A stretch of 64,000 bases of DNA from Mycobacterium sp. ITM-2016-00318 (GCF_002968285.2 NZ_CP134400.1:2294001-2358000), one strand, 5' to 3'. Shown: positions 26,736 to 38,483, counted from the first letter of the stretch. The notes: generated by a model from the sequence alone, not told the origin. Program-made: numbers and translations.

Positions 26736-27928
26736 TCGAGGAACTCACGCTGACCGCGGGACCGCCGGCCAACGGCGGAAGCTGCGTCGCACGCCATGAA
26801 GGCCGCGTGGTCTTCGTCCGATACGCCCTGCCCGGGGAGCGGGTGCGGGTGCGGGTGGTGACCGACAAGGGATCGTATTGGCACGCAGACGTTATCGAGG
26901 TACTCGAGCCCTCACCCGACCGGATCGACCCGCTCTGTGAGATCGCGGGCGTCGACGGGGCCGGTTGTTGCGACCTGGCGTTCGTCGCTCCCGCCGCCGC
27001 CCGTCGCCTGAAGGGCGCCGTGGTGGCCAACCAGCTGGCCAAACTGGGCGGGTATCACTGGTGCGACGAATCCGAAGCGACCGCTGAACCGGTTGGCGGT
27101 GGTGAGCCGACGGGGTGGCGCACCAGGGTCAGGCTCGACACCTCCGACGACGGACGTGTCGGCTTTCACCGCTACCACAGCGCTGATCTGGTAACCGATC
27201 TGCGGTGTGGACAGCTGCCGGAGGCGGCGCTCGACGGACTCGGCGACACCTCCTGGCCCGCGGGTGCGCACGTGCACGTGGCGCTCGACGATGACGGCGC
27301 ACGCCACGTCGTGCAATCCGGTCCACGGGTCGGCAGGCGCACCGCGACCCGGGTCGTCGAGGGCAGCTACGAGGCGACGCAGCGGATCAACGACCGGGTG
27401 TGGCGGATACCGGTGACGGCGTTCTGGCAGGCACACAGGGACGCGGGCAGGGTGTACAGCGATCTGGTGGCGCAATGGGCGCAGCTGACCGCCGGAATGG
27501 TGGCGTGGGATCTGTACGGCGGCGCAGGAATTTTCGCGGCGGTGCTCGGCGAGGAGGTCGGCGACGGCGGCCACGTGGTGACGGTGGACACGTCACGCAT
27601 TGCCTCGCGATCGGCGCGGGCCGCACTGGCCGATCTGCCGAACGTCTCGGTGGTCACCGACTCGGTGCGGCGGGCACTCGCCGGTCAGACTCGGCGCGCC
27701 GATGTCGCCGTGCTCGACCCGCCGCGGTCGGGCGCAGGCCGTGAGGTGATCGACATGCTGGCGGCGGCGGCCGTCCCGCGGATCATTCACATCGGCTGTG
27801 AAGCAGCGTCATTCGCCCGAGATGTCGGCTTGTACGCCGAGCACGGCTACCGGGTGGAGACTCTGCGCGCGTTCGACTCGTTCCCGCTGACTCACCACAT
27901 CGAGAGCGTCGCGGTGCTGACGCGCTGA
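26732..27928 (+). CDS. RNA (uracil-5-)-methyltransferase, TrmA/RlmCD family
   Basis: This 398-residue enzyme methylates uridine in rRNA or tRNA using S-adenosylmethionine. It has an N-terminal TRAM-like region (GGSCVARHEGRVVFVRYALPGERV cut to its core GRVVFVRYALPGERV). The SAM motif is WDLYGGAGIFA. The DPPRSGAGREV motif, a catalytic Cys in HIGCEAASFARD and the terminal SFPLTHHIESVAVL are also present. Cysteines in LCEIAGVDGAGCCDL suggest the iron-sulfur site of this family. The TTG at 26732 overlaps the APC stop codon. Confidence 0.9.
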   Translation: MIEELTLTAGPPANGGSCVARHEGRVVFVRYALPGERVRVRVVTDKGSYWHADVIEVLEPSPDRIDPLCEIAGVDGAGCCDLAFVAPAAARRLKGAVVANQLAKLGGYHWCDESEATAEPVGGGEPTGWRTRVRLDTSDDGRVGFHRYHSADLVTDLRCGQLPEAALDGLGDTSWPAGAHVHVALDDDGARHVVQSGPRVGRRTATRVVEGSYEATQRINDRVWRIPVTAFWQAHRDAGRVYSDLVAQWAQLTAGMVAWDLYGGAGIFAAVLGEEVGDGGHVVTVDTSRIASRSARAALADLPNVSVVTDSVRRALAGQTRRADVAVLDPPRSGAGREVIDMLAAAAVPRIIHIGCEAASFARDVGLYAEHGYRVETLRAFDSFPLTHHIESVAVLTR

Positions 27929-27933
27929 CGGAT

Positions 27934-28398
27934 TCAGCGTCCGCCGAAATGTCGCTGTAGTCGTCGCTGCCGATGCGCGAACAGGGCACCGATACCCGCC
28001 GCGATGATCGGCGTCAGCAGCCGCAACGGCGCGCGGAGCTCGAACGTGAGGCGGTCGCGCACAACGGTTCCCGAGTCACCGTCGGGTTCCAGGGTGCGCT
28101 CGTGGCGCCACAGCCGCATCGACAGCATCGTCGACTCCTCGTGGAAACCGCGGCCGGGCCACAACTCGGCGATCATCAAATCGTCGTAGTCGAACGGCAC
28201 CACGCCGAACAACCGCAACCAGCATCGACCCACCGGGCTGCCGACAGGGATGTCATCGACGGTCAGCGACTCCTTGCCGCGCGGCATCGACATCGTCATC
28301 CACGGCCGCAACTCGTCGTTGATGCCCTCGGGCGTGACGACGCGCGCCCATACCCGTTCGCTGGGTGCGTCGATGAGGGACTGCCGTTCGACGATCAC
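27934..28398 (-). CDS. SRPBCC-family protein
   Basis: This 154-residue protein fits the START/Bet v1-like SRPBCC fold: it opens with IVERQSLIDAPSERVWARV and holds a hydrophobic pocket made of alternating strands. A hydrophobic C-terminal helix (LLTPIIAAGIGALFAHRQRR) might associate with the membrane. GTG start at 28398. The ligand is unknown. It is convergent with the methyltransferase gene, 5 bp apart, and diverges from nhaA. Confidence 0.75.
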   Translation of the reverse strand: MIVERQSLIDAPSERVWARVVTPEGINDELRPWMTMSMPRGKESLTVDDIPVGSPVGRCWLRLFGVVPFDYDDLMIAELWPGRGFHEESTMLSMRLWRHERTLEPDGDSGTVVRDRLTFELRAPLRLLTPIIAAGIGALFAHRQRRLQRHFGGR

Positions 28399-28504
28399 GA
28401 CGGGTGACGCTATACCGGCGTGCCTCGATCAGGGGTGTTAGGTTGACGCTGGGTGTGCCGGGAAGTCTGGTCGGCGTCCATGTCGGCTGCCCGAGGAGCA
28501 CCTG

Positions 28505-29803
28505 ATGACTGACCCGGCCTCACCGCCTTCGCGCAGGCTGCTCACCCGCGGTTCGTGGCCCGAAACCGAGCGCCTTGCCGAGATCCTCCGCATGGAAACA
28601 GTCGGTGGCGTACTGCTGCTCGTCGCCGCCGCAGCGGCGATCGTCTGGGCCAACTCGCCGTGGTCGGATGCCTACCAAGCCCTGGCGAGCGCCGAGATCG
28701 GCCCGCAAGCTTGGCATCTGCGCCTGAGCGCCGCCGAATGGGCGGCCGACGGTCTGTTGGCGATCTTCTTCTTCGTGGTGGGGCTGGAACTCAAACGCGA
28801 GTTCGTGGCTGGGGATCTTCGCGATCCGGCGCGGGCCGCGCTGCCGATCGCGGCTGCCGTCGGCGGAATGGTCGTCCCCGCGGCGATCTTCATCGCGGTC
28901 AACCTCGGCGCCGGCCACCGGGAGAACCTCGATGGCTGGGCCGTGCCGGTCGCCACGGACATCGCGTTCGCGCTGGCGGTGCTCGCGGTGCTGTCCACGC
29001 ATCTGCCGAGCGCGTTGCGCACGTTCTTGTTGACTCTTGCAGTAGTCGACGACCTTTTGGCCATCACGATCATCGCGGTGTTCTACACCGACGAACTCGC
29101 CCCGCTGCCGCTGGTGCTCGCGCTCGTTCCGCTGGCGTTGTTCGGGCTCGCCGTCCAGGGGGGATGCAACCGCTGGTGGCTACTTCTCCCATTGGCGGCG
29201 GCAACGTGGGCGTTGGTTCATGCCAGCGGGGTGCACGCCACCGTCGCCGGCGTCCTGCTTGGCTTCACCGTCCCGGTCCTCAAAGAGACGGGCCAACTCA
29301 CCGCGGAGTCGCTCGAGCACCGGCTGCGGCCGATCTCCGCGGGATTGGCGGTGCCGGTGTTCGCCTTCTTCGCCGCGGGAGTGACGGTCGGCGGGTGGTC
29401 CGGGCTCGGCGACGCGCTGGTCCGGCCGATCACCATAGGGGTGCTTGCCGGTCTGGTTCTCGGCAAACCCATCGGCGTTTTGGGCACCACCTTCGTGTTG
29501 GCCAAGTTCACCCGCGCAACCCTCGACGACGACCTGGCGTGGCGCGACGTCTTCGGTATGTCTTTGCTGGCCGGGATCGGGTTCACAGTTTCGTTATTGA
29601 TCGGCGAATTGGCCTACGGGCACGGCACATCCGCAGGCGTCGACGCCAAAATGGGTGTCCTCGTGGGATCTGTCAGTGCAGCTCTGCTGGCTGCGATCGT
29701 GTTGCTGAGCCGAAACGCCGCCTACCGGCGCATTCATGAGATCGAGACGCTCGACGCCGATGACGACGGTGTGCCCGACATCTACGGCACTCGGCGCGAC
29801 TGA
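28505..29803 (+). CDS. nhaA: Na+/H+ antiporter NhaA
   Basis: This 432-residue NhaA protein exchanges Na+ or Li+ for protons. The ion-binding Asp pair is in [18 protein letters not shown] (equivalent to Asp163/Asp164 of E. coli). Other family stretches are [27 protein letters not shown] and [18 protein letters not shown]. The protein is slightly longer than E. coli NhaA (388), with extra N- and C-terminal soluble ends. It is not at this site in M. tuberculosis, which suggests lineage-specific gain or loss. Confidence 0.94.
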   Translation: MTDPASPPSRRLLTRGSWPETERLAEILRMETVGGVLLLVAAAAAIVWANSPWSDAYQALASAEIGPQAWHLRLSAAEWAADGLLAIFFFVVGLELKREFVAGDLRDPARAALPIAAAVGGMVVPAAIFIAVNLGAGHRENLDGWAVPVATDIAFALAVLAVLSTHLPSALRTFLLTLAVVDDLLAITIIAVFYTDELAPLPLVLALVPLALFGLAVQGGCNRWWLLLPLAAATWALVHASGVHATVAGVLLGFTVPVLKETGQLTAESLEHRLRPISAGLAVPVFAFFAAGVTVGGWSGLGDALVRPITIGVLAGLVLGKPIGVLGTTFVLAKFTRATLDDDLAWRDVFGMSLLAGIGFTVSLLIGELAYGHGTSAGVDAKMGVLVGSVSAALLAAIVLLSRNAAYRRIHEIETLDADDDGVPDIYGTRRD

Positions 29804-29819
29804 CGCCGCCGACCTTGCG

Positions 29820-29825
29820 TAGACT
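29820..29825 (+). promoter_or_regulatory. -10 element for leaderless dxs transcript
   Basis: TAGACT ends 6 nt before the dxs ATG at 29832. There is no Shine-Dalgarno sequence, so dxs is probably read from a leaderless mRNA. Confidence 0.55.
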
Positions 29826-29831
29826 GACCCA

Positions 29832-31745
29832 ATGCTTGAACAGATCCGCGGCCCCGCCGATCTGCAGCACCTGAACCAGTCTCAGCTAAGTGATCTGGCT
29901 GACGAGATCCGACAGTTCCTGATCCACAAGGTCGCTGCAACCGGTGGGCATCTCGGTCCGAACCTCGGCGTCGTCGAGCTGACGCTCGCGTTGCACAGGG
30001 TGTTCGACTCTCCTCACGATCCGATCATCTTCGACACCGGTCATCAGGCCTATGTGCACAAGATGCTGACCGGTCGGTGCCACGAGTTCGAAACACTGCG
30101 TAAGAAGGACGGCCTTTCGGGCTACCCGTCGCGTGCCGAAAGCGACCACGACTGGGTCGAATCCAGCCACGCCAGCTCGGCTCTGTCGTATGCCGACGGA
30201 CTGGCCAAGGCATTCGAGCTGACCGGGCACCGCAACCGGCATGTCGTCGCGGTCGTCGGCGACGGAGCGCTGACCGGCGGCATGTGCTGGGAGGCGCTGA
30301 ACAACATCGCCGCCGCGCGCCGTCCCGTCGTGATCATCGTCAACGACAACGGCCGCAGCTATGCGCCGACCATCGGCGGCTTCGCCGATCACCTCGCCGC
30401 GCTGCGCCTGCAGCCCGGCTACGAGAAGGTGCTCGAGGAGGGCCGGAAGGCTGTCCGAGGTGTGCCCCTCATCGGCGAGTTCTGCTATCAGTGCATGCAC
30501 AGCGTCAAGGCGGGCATCAAGGATGCGATCGCCCCGCAGGTGATGTTCACCGACCTCGGGCTGAAGTACGTCGGACCGATCGACGGGCACGACGAGCACG
30601 CTGTCGAGGTCGCGCTGCGCAACGCGCGCGGTTTCAACGCTCCGGTGGTCGTGCACGTCGTCACCCGCAAAGGCATGGGCTACGGGCCCGCCGAGGCCGA
30701 CGAGGCCGACCAGATGCACTCGACCGGCGTCATCGACCCGCAGACCGGTCAGGCCACAAAGGTGGCTGGTCCGGGGTGGACCTCGACGTTCGCCGATGCG
30801 CTGATCCGCTACGCCGGTAAACGTCGCGACGTCGTGGCGATCACCGCCGCGATGCCGGGGCCGACCGGTTTGACCGCCTTCGGCGCGAAGTTCCCCGACC
30901 GGCTGTATGACGTCGGAATCGCCGAGCAGCACGCGATGACGTCGGCCGCGGGCCTCGCGATGGGCGGCCTGCACCCGGTGGTGGCCATCTACTCGACGTT
31001 CCTGAACCGAGCGTTCGACCAGATCATGATGGACGTGGCCCTGCACGAGTTGCCGGTGACGCTGGTGCTCGACCGGTCCGGTGTCACCGGGCCCGACGGT
31101 GCCAGCCACAACGGCATGTGGGATCTGTCGATGCTCAACATCGTGCCGGGTATGCGGGTGGCCGCGCCGCGCGACGGCGCGCGCCTCTACGAGGAGCTCG
31201 GCGAAGCGCTCAAGATCTCCGACGGGCCGACCGCTCTGCGCTTTCCCAAGGGTGATGTCGGCGAGGACATTCCGGCGCTGAAACGTCGTGACGGCATCGA
31301 TGTGCTCGCTGTCCCCGCCGAAGGCCTGTCCGAAGACGTCCTGCTGGTTGCCGTCGGAGCGTTCGCATCGATGGCGAAATCGGTCGCAGAGCGGCTGCGC
31401 AACCAGGGCATCGGCGTGACGGTGATCGATCCGCGTTGGGTGCTGCCGGTGCCAGCGGCGATCGGCGAGCTCGCGAAGGCGCACAAGCTGGTTGTCACGT
31501 TGGAGGACAACGGAGTTCGCGGGGGCATCGGTTCGGCGGTTTCGGCCGCGCTCCGACGCGCTGAGATCGATGTGCCGTGCCGCGACGTCGGGTTGCCGCA
31601 GGAATTCCAGCCCCACGCCTCACGCGGCGAGATACTCGCCGATGTCGGGCTGACCGACCAGGACATCGCCCGCCAGGTGACCGGCTGGGTGGCCGCACTC
31701 GGCAGCGCGGTCACCGAACACGAGGTCAGCCGTCAGCTCGATTGA
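29832..31745 (+). CDS. dxs: 1-deoxy-D-xylulose-5-phosphate synthase
   Basis: This 637-residue thiamine-diphosphate enzyme condenses pyruvate and glyceraldehyde 3-phosphate, the first step of the MEP isoprenoid pathway. The TPP/Mg motif [21 protein letters not shown] (core GDGALTGG...NN) lies near residue 150. The transketolase pyrimidine domain has [20 protein letters not shown] and the C-terminal domain starts near [13 protein letters not shown]. Length matches M. tuberculosis DXS1 (638). The 3' end overlaps the convergent phosphatase gene by 20 bp. Confidence 0.97.
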   Translation: MLEQIRGPADLQHLNQSQLSDLADEIRQFLIHKVAATGGHLGPNLGVVELTLALHRVFDSPHDPIIFDTGHQAYVHKMLTGRCHEFETLRKKDGLSGYPSRAESDHDWVESSHASSALSYADGLAKAFELTGHRNRHVVAVVGDGALTGGMCWEALNNIAAARRPVVIIVNDNGRSYAPTIGGFADHLAALRLQPGYEKVLEEGRKAVRGVPLIGEFCYQCMHSVKAGIKDAIAPQVMFTDLGLKYVGPIDGHDEHAVEVALRNARGFNAPVVVHVVTRKGMGYGPAEADEADQMHSTGVIDPQTGQATKVAGPGWTSTFADALIRYAGKRRDVVAITAAMPGPTGLTAFGAKFPDRLYDVGIAEQHAMTSAAGLAMGGLHPVVAIYSTFLNRAFDQIMMDVALHELPVTLVLDRSGVTGPDGASHNGMWDLSMLNIVPGMRVAAPRDGARLYEELGEALKISDGPTALRFPKGDVGEDIPALKRRDGIDVLAVPAEGLSEDVLLVAVGAFASMAKSVAERLRNQGIGVTVIDPRWVLPVPAAIGELAKAHKLVVTLEDNGVRGGIGSAVSAALRRAEIDVPCRDVGLPQEFQPHASRGEILADVGLTDQDIARQVTGWVAALGSAVTEHEVSRQLD

Positions 31746-33375
31746 GTGACACCCTGCCGGCTTCCTGCAGGGCCGCGGTTTTGCGCGGCTGCTCGAAATA
31801 GACCTCTGCCCTGCGGTCTTCGACCTCGACTGTCGCGATGGTGTTGCCGAACAGTGGGCCGCAGACATCGGTCCAGGTCATCGGCGGTGAGGGGACCCCG
31901 CTTCGGCGCACCCACCAGCGGATGACGGCGGCTGCGGGACGGGCCCACCCGAGCATGAACGCCGGTTTCATGATCAGCGGCACGTAGTTGTGCACGGGCG
32001 AGCACACCAGCTGATGCACGGTCGCCCCGTCCGGTGAAATGCCGTCGACCTCAGCCCGGGCCGCGTAGGTGTGGTGAACGTCGCCGGACAGCACGCTGAT
32101 CGTCGACGGAGCCTCGGGATGGTCGGCGATCCGCGCGATCATCTCGCCCAATCGCACAAAGGATTTGTAGAACGCCGCCCAGTGTTCGAAATCGCCTGCC
32201 TTGCGTACTTTTTCACCTAGATTTCCGCGCCAACCGGTGCGGTCGGCCGCACGCTCGTTGAGCGCCTCAAGATCACCGATCGCCGGTGGCATCAACCACG
32301 GAACCGAAGATGCGAGCAATAGATGGTCGATCGTTTCTGGATTCTCCTCGGCCTTGGACTCCACCCAGCGGAACTCGTCCTCGCCGATCATCATGCGCTC
32401 GCCGGACTCCAGGATCCGGCCGTTGCGGGAGTCGATCATGATGAGTCGGGTCCGCCCGAGATCCCACCGATAGCTGAACCGGACACCCTTGCCGCAATCG
32501 ACCTCGCGGTCTGCCCGTTCGGCGACCTCCGCGAGGTGCGGCCACATGTCGCCTTCATCGGTCAGCAGGCGCTGGTAGTCGTCGTTGCCCTTCAATTCGT
32601 CCGGGCTCAGATTCCCCAGATGCTGATAGACCCAGTACGACGCCAGTCCGGCCCGTATCCGGTCTGGCCACCACGGCAGCTTCGCCATTTCCGCGCGCCA
32701 GACCTTCGAGGTGTTCCAGTCGTCACGGATATCGTGGTCGTCGAAGATCATCGCCGTCGACACGGTCGACATCAGCCACCGGATCTCGGGGTCACCCCAG
32801 GAGTGCCGGTAGAGCCGTTCGTACTCGGCGAAGCTGACGACCTCGTCCGCCGGGCGGCGGCCCTGCTTGCCGTGTCGTCGCCGCTTCACCTGGCGCTGTT
32901 CGTCAGCGGGAAGCTCGTCGGCGTAGAGCTGGTCGCCGAGCAGGATCAGCGCATCGGGCCAGCCGTCGATCGGGCGCTGCGCCATCCGGGACGCGTACGA
33001 GTCCAGCGCGTCGTGCTTGAGCTTCTTTTCGATTTTCTTGACGTCGGTTTTCGGGTAGCGGCATGACCCGAAGATGGCGCGCAGCCGGCGCCCGCTTATG
33101 GGGCCGCGGGTGCGGATGACGCTGGGCGGAAACTTGGAGAATGTGTCGTCTTTGATGGGCCACACCGTCTCGCCGTCGATGCTGACCTGGTATTCGGTCA
33201 CGCTGTCGGGGGTCAGGCCAGTGACCAGGACCAGGGCGAAATGGAAACCCTGCACCTCGAAGGTGCGTGCCGAGCAGCCCAGAACGCCTACAGTGCAGGC
33301 GTTTTCGGTTTGCACCCAGATGAGTGCGGTGGTTTCCGATACATGCCGGAGCGCCGGTCCGAGGAGCAATCCCAT
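31726..33375 (-). CDS. PhoD-like alkaline phosphatase family protein
   Basis: This 549-residue protein starts with a fibronectin-like domain ([19 protein letters not shown], then [11 protein letters not shown]). A metallophosphatase core of the PhoD type follows, with [31 protein letters not shown] and [11 protein letters not shown]. These are the Asp/His metal ligands of phosphodiesterases. No export signal is seen, unlike classical PhoD. The ATG at 33375 ([12 protein letters not shown]) is chosen; upstream extension overlaps the RNase D gene. Confidence 0.86.
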   Translation of the reverse strand: MGLLLGPALRHVSETTALIWVQTENACTVGVLGCSARTFEVQGFHFALVLVTGLTPDSVTEYQVSIDGETVWPIKDDTFSKFPPSVIRTRGPISGRRLRAIFGSCRYPKTDVKKIEKKLKHDALDSYASRMAQRPIDGWPDALILLGDQLYADELPADEQRQVKRRRHGKQGRRPADEVVSFAEYERLYRHSWGDPEIRWLMSTVSTAMIFDDHDIRDDWNTSKVWRAEMAKLPWWPDRIRAGLASYWVYQHLGNLSPDELKGNDDYQRLLTDEGDMWPHLAEVAERADREVDCGKGVRFSYRWDLGRTRLIMIDSRNGRILESGERMMIGEDEFRWVESKAEENPETIDHLLLASSVPWLMPPAIGDLEALNERAADRTGWRGNLGEKVRKAGDFEHWAAFYKSFVRLGEMIARIADHPEAPSTISVLSGDVHHTYAARAEVDGISPDGATVHQLVCSPVHNYVPLIMKPAFMLGWARPAAAVIRWWVRRSGVPSPPMTWTDVCGPLFGNTIATVEVEDRRAEVYFEQPRKTAALQEAGRVSLNRADG

Positions 33376-33400
33376 TGAATTGACCCTAGGGCAGATTCGG

Positions 33401-34675
33401 TCATTCCGTGGCGGGAGGGGTCGATCCGTCGAGTGCCGCGGCGAGCACCGGCACGACGAGCTGGCGTTGCCACGCGCGCGCGTGCGCGGCGCGCAGGAAT
33501 TCGTCGACCGCCGCTTCGGTGTCGCCCGCCGGTTGCCAGTCCCAGCAGAGCCGGCGCACCACGTCGGGCGTGACCAGGTTCTCGGTGGGGACCGTGACAC
33601 GGGCGGACAGCTCGGCGAGCCCGGTGCGGGCGGTTTCCAGCCGTGCGGCCGCGTCGGGTTTGCGGCGGGCCCAACGGGAGGCGGGCGGGGGACCGTTCTG
33701 CGGCTCCGAGATCTCCGGCTGCTCGGCGTTGTCGCGGGCACGGCTCAGCGCGTCAAGCCATACCTGGGCGCTGCGCCGCTGCTTCGAGCCGCCGAAGATC
33801 GGCAGCGCGGTGAGTTCGTCGACGGTCTTGGGGTCGGCGGTGGCGGCGCTGATGATCGCGGAGTCCGGCAGGATCCGGCCGGGCGCGATGTCGCGCCTGC
33901 GGGCGATGTGGTCCCGGGTGGTCCACAGTTCGCGAACAGCGGCCATCGCGCGGCGGTCGCGGATCTTGTGGATGCCCGAGGTGCGCCGCCACCGATCCCG
34001 GCGCGTCGGTGCGCCCTCGAAGGTGCGCAGGTACTCGAACTCCTGGGCGGCCCACTCGGTCTTGCCCTGCTCTTCGAGCACGGCCGCGACGGCGGTCTCG
34101 AGTTCGATGAGCACCTCGACGTCGAGCGCGGCGTAGTTCAGCCATTCCTGCGGCAGCGGACGTTTGGACCAGTCCGCGGCGCCATGGCCCTTCTTCAGGC
34201 CGAGGCCGAGCAGCCGTTCCACCATCGTTGCGAGGTTCACCCGGTCAAAGCCGGCCAGCCGACCCGCCAGCTCGGTGTCGTAGAGCTTCGTCGGCCGTAA
34301 TCCGATCTCGGCGAGGCACGGCAGGTCTTGGTCGGCGGCGTGCAGTACCCACTCGTCGGTGGCGAGCACCTCGGCGACGGGCGCCATGGTGGCCAGGGTG
34401 TCGGCACCGTGGTTGACCGGGTCGATCAGCACGGTGCCCGCACCGTCGCGGTGGATCTGCAGCAGATATGCCCGGTTGGAGTAGCGGAAACCCGAAGCGC
34501 GTTCGGCGTCGACCGCGAACGGTCCGTGCCCGGACGCCAAAAGGTCTGCGGCCTGCCGTATTTCGAAGGGCGTCACGGACACCGACGGCACGCCGTCAGC
34601 GGGGGCGAGCAGTGGTGTGGGCTCTGGTTCCGCGGTATCGGCTGGCTCGGCTCCGCCGGAGTCGGCTTGGGTCAT
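33401..34675 (-). CDS. RNase D-like 3'-5' exonuclease with HRDC domain (Rv2681-like)
   Basis: This 424-residue protein has a DEDD exonuclease domain with [19 protein letters not shown] (motif DxE), [17 protein letters not shown] (second Asp), and [15 protein letters not shown] (third, DEDDy Tyr/Asp). An HRDC domain follows around [16 protein letters not shown]. The role is 3' trimming of structured RNA. The N-terminus is acidic and Pro-rich. Its start is 1 bp from the stop of the upstream DUF3000 gene, so the pair is cotranscribed. Confidence 0.92.
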   Translation of the reverse strand: MTQADSGGAEPADTAEPEPTPLLAPADGVPSVSVTPFEIRQAADLLASGHGPFAVDAERASGFRYSNRAYLLQIHRDGAGTVLIDPVNHGADTLATMAPVAEVLATDEWVLHAADQDLPCLAEIGLRPTKLYDTELAGRLAGFDRVNLATMVERLLGLGLKKGHGAADWSKRPLPQEWLNYAALDVEVLIELETAVAAVLEEQGKTEWAAQEFEYLRTFEGAPTRRDRWRRTSGIHKIRDRRAMAAVRELWTTRDHIARRRDIAPGRILPDSAIISAATADPKTVDELTALPIFGGSKQRRSAQVWLDALSRARDNAEQPEISEPQNGPPPASRWARRKPDAAARLETARTGLAELSARVTVPTENLVTPDVVRRLCWDWQPAGDTEAAVDEFLRAAHARAWQRQLVVPVLAAALDGSTPPATE

Positions 34676-34676
34676 C

Positions 34677-35258
34677 TCAGGCGCGGGTGCGCGACTTCAG
34701 ATCGGTCACCCCGGAGGGTGGCAGGCCTGCAGCGTGTTCGAGCACCAAGCAGAACGCGGCGACGTGAGGCCCCAGGTCGAGTGTCGTCGCGGTCCACGAC
34801 GCCCGCAGTTCCAGCTGATGCGCCCGCGGCGGACCGGAGATGTCGCCGTAACGCACGGACGTCGTGGCGGTGACGGTGCCGCCGAGTGCGGTGATGTGTT
34901 CGGTGTTGGCCTCCAGCGCATCGACCAGCCAGCTCCATGCCACCTCGGGCAGCAGCGGGTCGACCGCCTCGCTGGAGTCGAGGTCGGCCTGAACGTAGGC
35001 GACCAGCCGCATCGTGCCGTCCCATGCCTCTGCGCCTTCGGGATCGTGCAGCAGGATCAACCGCCCGAACGCGTCGCCGTCGGACTGCTCGGGCACGATC
35101 GGCGACTCGGGGTGACGGACCTCGGCGCCGAGGGCGTAGCTGAACGGTGCGAGCCGCTGAGGCGGCCGAATCGGGCCGAGCTCGATTTCCGGTCGCACGG
35201 TGGTGGTATTCATCGCAGCGACCGCTTCCCGGAACTGCGCCGGTTCGGCGGTGGTCAC
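34677..35258 (-). CDS. DUF3000 protein (Rv2680-like)
   Basis: This 193-residue protein has the DUF3000 core [21 protein letters not shown] (core [11 protein letters not shown]), [23 protein letters not shown] and WSWLVDALE. The GTG at 35258 retains [14 protein letters not shown], which homologues also have; an internal ATG at 35213 would remove it. Function unknown. It diverges from hemE and is closely linked to the RNase D-like gene. Confidence 0.85.
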   Translation of the reverse strand: MTTAEPAQFREAVAAMNTTTVRPEIELGPIRPPQRLAPFSYALGAEVRHPESPIVPEQSDGDAFGRLILLHDPEGAEAWDGTMRLVAYVQADLDSSEAVDPLLPEVAWSWLVDALEANTEHITALGGTVTATTSVRYGDISGPPRAHQLELRASWTATTLDLGPHVAAFCLVLEHAAGLPPSGVTDLKSRTRA

Positions 35259-35366
35259 CGGCTTGACGGTAGACCATCTGGGCGGGTCTGTGCGCAGGCG
35301 CGCCGTATCGGCCACAGGCGGACGCCAAACGGCCCCGGTCGGGCTGCCATGGCAGCATTGAAGCCG

Positions 35367-36428
35367 ATGAATAACCGTCGTGAGCTGCCCGAGTCGCCGT
35401 ATCTGACCGCCGCACGAGGCCGTAAGCCGAGCCGGGTGCCGGTGTGGTTCATGCGGCAGGCCGGACGTTCGCTGCCGGAGTACCGGGAGCTGCGCGCGAA
35501 GAACACCATGATGCAGGCCTGCTTCGACGCGGACCTGATCACCGAGATCACGTTGCAGCCGGTGCGCAGGCACGGCGTCGACGCCGCCATCCTGTTCTCC
35601 GACATCGTGGTGCCGCTTCGAGCTTCGGGCATCGACCTCGACATCGTGCCCGACGTCGGGCCGGTCATCGAGCACCCGATCCGGGATTCGGCCGATGTCG
35701 CCGGTGTGAAACCCCTTGACCCGGAACGCGTAGCGCCGGTCGCAGATGCCGTTGGCCGGCTCGTCGGCGAACTCGGCGAGGTCCCGCTGATCGGCTTCGC
35801 GGGCGCCCCCTTCACGCTGGCGTCCTACCTCGTCGAGGGCGGGCCGAGCCGCAATCACGAACGCACCAAGGCGATGATGCTCGGCGAGCCCGACACCTGG
35901 CACGCGCTGATGTCCGCCCTGACCGACATCACGACCGCCTTCCTGAAAGTGCAGGTCGACGCGGGCGTCGACGCCATCCAGATGTTCGACTCGTGGGCCG
36001 GGACGTTGTCGCTGGCCGATTACCGGACCTACGTGCTGCCGCACAGCACGCGGGTGTTCGAGGCGCTGGCAGGCACGGGTGTGCCGATGACGCACTTCGG
36101 GGTCGGCACCGCCGAGCTGCTCGGCGCGATGTCGGAGGCCGTTGCGCCTGCCGCAAGCCCGGTGGTCGGCGTGGACTGGCGTACGTCGCTGACCGACGCC
36201 GCGGCCCGGGTGGCGCCGGGCACCGCCTTGCAGGGCAACCTCGACCCGGTGGTTCTGCTGGCTGGTCTTCCGGTGGCCGAGCGTGCGGCCCGTGCGGTCG
36301 TCGAGGACGGGCGGCGGGCGGTGGACGCCGGGGCGGCCGGTCACGTGTTCAACCTCGGCCACGGGGTGTTGCCTGGGACGGACCCGGGCGTCATCACCGA
36401 AGTGGTGGCGGTGGTGCACTCACTGTGA
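35367..36428 (+). CDS. hemE: uroporphyrinogen decarboxylase
   Basis: This 353-residue enzyme converts uroporphyrinogen III to coproporphyrinogen III. The conserved N-terminal [20 protein letters not shown] (cut) carries the substrate-binding Arg residues. [16 protein letters not shown] and [13 protein letters not shown] are also present. I favour the ATG at 35367 ([13 protein letters not shown]), where homologues begin; the ATG at 35349 would add six residues. It overlaps hemY by 4 bp (GTGA), coupling the first two genes of a heme operon. Confidence 0.95.
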   Translation: MNNRRELPESPYLTAARGRKPSRVPVWFMRQAGRSLPEYRELRAKNTMMQACFDADLITEITLQPVRRHGVDAAILFSDIVVPLRASGIDLDIVPDVGPVIEHPIRDSADVAGVKPLDPERVAPVADAVGRLVGELGEVPLIGFAGAPFTLASYLVEGGPSRNHERTKAMMLGEPDTWHALMSALTDITTAFLKVQVDAGVDAIQMFDSWAGTLSLADYRTYVLPHSTRVFEALAGTGVPMTHFGVGTAELLGAMSEAVAPAASPVVGVDWRTSLTDAAARVAPGTALQGNLDPVVLLAGLPVAERAARAVVEDGRRAVDAGAAGHVFNLGHGVLPGTDPGVITEVVAVVHSL

Positions 36429-37780
36429 ACAAGTCGTATTGCGTTGTCGGCGGCGGTATTTCAGGACTTGTCGCCGCGTACCGGCTGCGTTACGCACTCG
36501 GCGAAGAAGCCGATATCACGGTATTCGAGCCCGCCGACCGCCTCGGCGGCGTCTTGCGCACCGAGCAACTCGGTGGCCAGCCGATCGATATCGGCGCCGA
36601 AGCGTTCGTCGCCCGTCGCCCGGAGATGCCCGCGCTGCTCACCGAACTCGGACTGGCGGGCACGCAGATCGGCACCACGGGCGTTCGCCCGCTGATATAC
36701 AGCCAGGGCCGCCTACACGAGTTGCCGCGCGACACCGTGAACGGCATCCCGACCGACCCGTCGACCATCACCGGGTTGGTCGATGCGGCCACGGTCGCGC
36801 GGATGCGCGGTGAGCCCTCCCGACCGCTGAACTGGCGTCCCGGGGCCGACCCGACCGTCGCCGAACTCGTCGGCGACCGATTCGGCGAGCAGGTGGTGAC
36901 CCGGTCCGTCGACCCGCTGCTGGCGGGCGTGTACGCGGGATCGGCAGCCACGATCGGGCTCAGGTCGGCCGCGCCGATGGTGGCCGCGGCGCTGGACCGC
37001 GGCGCACCCAACCTCACCGAGGCGGTCCGCAGGGCACTGCCGCCACCGAGGAGCGGATCGGTCTTCGGAGCGATCGACGGCGGCTATCAGGTGCTGCTCG
37101 ACGAACTGGTCCGGCGGGCCGACTTCCACTGGGCGCAGGTCAGTGTCGATCGGCTGGAGCGCCGGGGCAGGGGCTGGCAGCTGGTCGACGACGAGGGAAG
37201 AGCCTGGCCCGCCGACGCAGTGCTGCTTGCCGTGCCCGCCCCGCGGTTGTCGACCATGGTCGCCGACGTCGCGCCCCGCACCGCAGTCGCGGCACGACGG
37301 GTGAAGGCCGCGTCCACTGCGCTGGTGGCGCTGGCGCTACCGGGCGGCGCGCCCGTTCCCGACCGGTCGGGTGTGCTCGTGACGGCGTCGGAACGATTGC
37401 ACGCCAAGGCGATAACGTTGTCGTCGCGCAAGTGGGGCGCACGCGGAAACGTCGAACTGGTCCGGCTGTCGTTCGGCCGTTACGGCGACGACATCGCGCA
37501 CCGGGTCGGCGACGACGACCTGCTGTCCTGGGCCGCCGAGGACCTGGCGTCGGTATTCGGGGTGACCAGCGAGCCGTTCGACTGCCTGGTGCACCGATGG
37601 ATCGACGCGATGCCGCAGTACGGGCCCGGTCACGGCGGCCTGGTCGCCGAGCTGCGCGCAGGGCTTCCTCCGTCTCTCGCCGTGGCGGGCGCCTACCTGG
37701 ACGGTATCGGCGTGCCCGCCTGCATCGCGGCGGCCACGAGGGCGGCGGCGTCACTGGTCAGCGCACGCGTGGAAAACTAG
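36425..37780 (+). CDS. hemY: coproporphyrinogen III / protoporphyrinogen oxidase HemY (CgoX)
   Basis: This 451-residue FAD enzyme has the N-terminal dinucleotide motif [18 protein letters not shown], then [18 protein letters not shown]-terminal [15 protein letters not shown] is typical of the family. In actinobacteria this protein oxidises coproporphyrinogen III to coproporphyrin III, not protoporphyrinogen, because the coproheme route is used. GTG start at 36425. Four bases after its stop begins chdC, the last enzyme of that route. Confidence 0.94.
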   Translation: MNKSYCVVGGGISGLVAAYRLRYALGEEADITVFEPADRLGGVLRTEQLGGQPIDIGAEAFVARRPEMPALLTELGLAGTQIGTTGVRPLIYSQGRLHELPRDTVNGIPTDPSTITGLVDAATVARMRGEPSRPLNWRPGADPTVAELVGDRFGEQVVTRSVDPLLAGVYAGSAATIGLRSAAPMVAAALDRGAPNLTEAVRRALPPPRSGSVFGAIDGGYQVLLDELVRRADFHWAQVSVDRLERRGRGWQLVDDEGRAWPADAVLLAVPAPRLSTMVADVAPRTAVAARRVKAASTALVALALPGGAPVPDRSGVLVTASERLHAKAITLSSRKWGARGNVELVRLSFGRYGDDIAHRVGDDDLLSWAAEDLASVFGVTSEPFDCLVHRWIDAMPQYGPGHGGLVAELRAGLPPSLAVAGAYLDGIGVPACIAAATRAAASLVSARVEN

Positions 37781-37784
37781 GCGC

Positions 37785-38480
37785 ATGGCTCGCCTTGACT
37801 ACGACGCACTGAACTCCACGCTTCGCTACCTGATGTTCTCGGTGTTCTCCGTGACACCCGGGGTGCTCGGCGACGACCGGACCGCGATCGTCGACGAGGC
37901 CGCGACATTCTTCAAACAGCAGGAGGACAGCGGGGTCGTCGTGCGCGGGCTCTACGACGTCGCGGGGCTGCGTGCCGACGCCGACTTCATGATCTGGACG
38001 CATGCCGAGAGGGTCGAGGCGCTCCAGGCCATCTACTCCGACTTCCGCCGCACCACCGCCCTTGGTCGGGCCACGACGCCGGTGTGGAGCACGGTGGCGC
38101 TGCATCGGCCCGCCGAGTTCAACAAGAGCCATATCCCGGCGTTTCTGGCGGGCGAGGATGCCGGGGCGTACATCTGCGTGTATCCGTTCGTCCGGTCGCT
38201 CGAGTGGTATCTGCTGCCCGACGACGAACGGCGTCGCATGCTGGCCGAGCACGGTATGGCCGCCCGCGACTACAAGGACGTCAGGGCCAACACCGTGCCG
38301 GCCTTCGCGCTCGGCGACTACGAGTGGATTCTGGCCTTCGAGGCGCCCGAACTGCACCGCATCGTCGACCTGATGCGCGATCTGCGGGCCACCGATGCCC
38401 GTCGGCACGTGCGCGAGGAAACCCCGTTCTTTACGGGTCCCCGCATCGGTATCGAGGAACTGATAAACAAACTTCCCTGA
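37785..38480 (+). CDS. chdC: coproheme decarboxylase (HemQ/ChdC)
   Basis: This 231-residue chlorite-dismutase-fold protein oxidatively decarboxylates coproheme to heme b using H2O2. The family pattern is visible in [36 protein letters not shown] and [20 protein letters not shown], where the catalytic Tyr region lies. [20 protein letters not shown] follows. Length equals Rv2676c (231). With hemE and hemY it completes the coproporphyrin-dependent branch; the ferrochelatase lies elsewhere. Confidence 0.95.
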   Translation: MARLDYDALNSTLRYLMFSVFSVTPGVLGDDRTAIVDEAATFFKQQEDSGVVVRGLYDVAGLRADADFMIWTHAERVEALQAIYSDFRRTTALGRATTPVWSTVALHRPAEFNKSHIPAFLAGEDAGAYICVYPFVRSLEWYLLPDDERRRMLAEHGMAARDYKDVRANTVPAFALGDYEWILAFEAPELHRIVDLMRDLRATDARRHVREETPFFTGPRIGIEELINKLP

Positions 38481-38483
38481 CAA

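Noticed and set aside
29886..31616. 576-residue minus-strand open frame
   Set aside because: Antisense to dxs, whose motifs are unambiguous.
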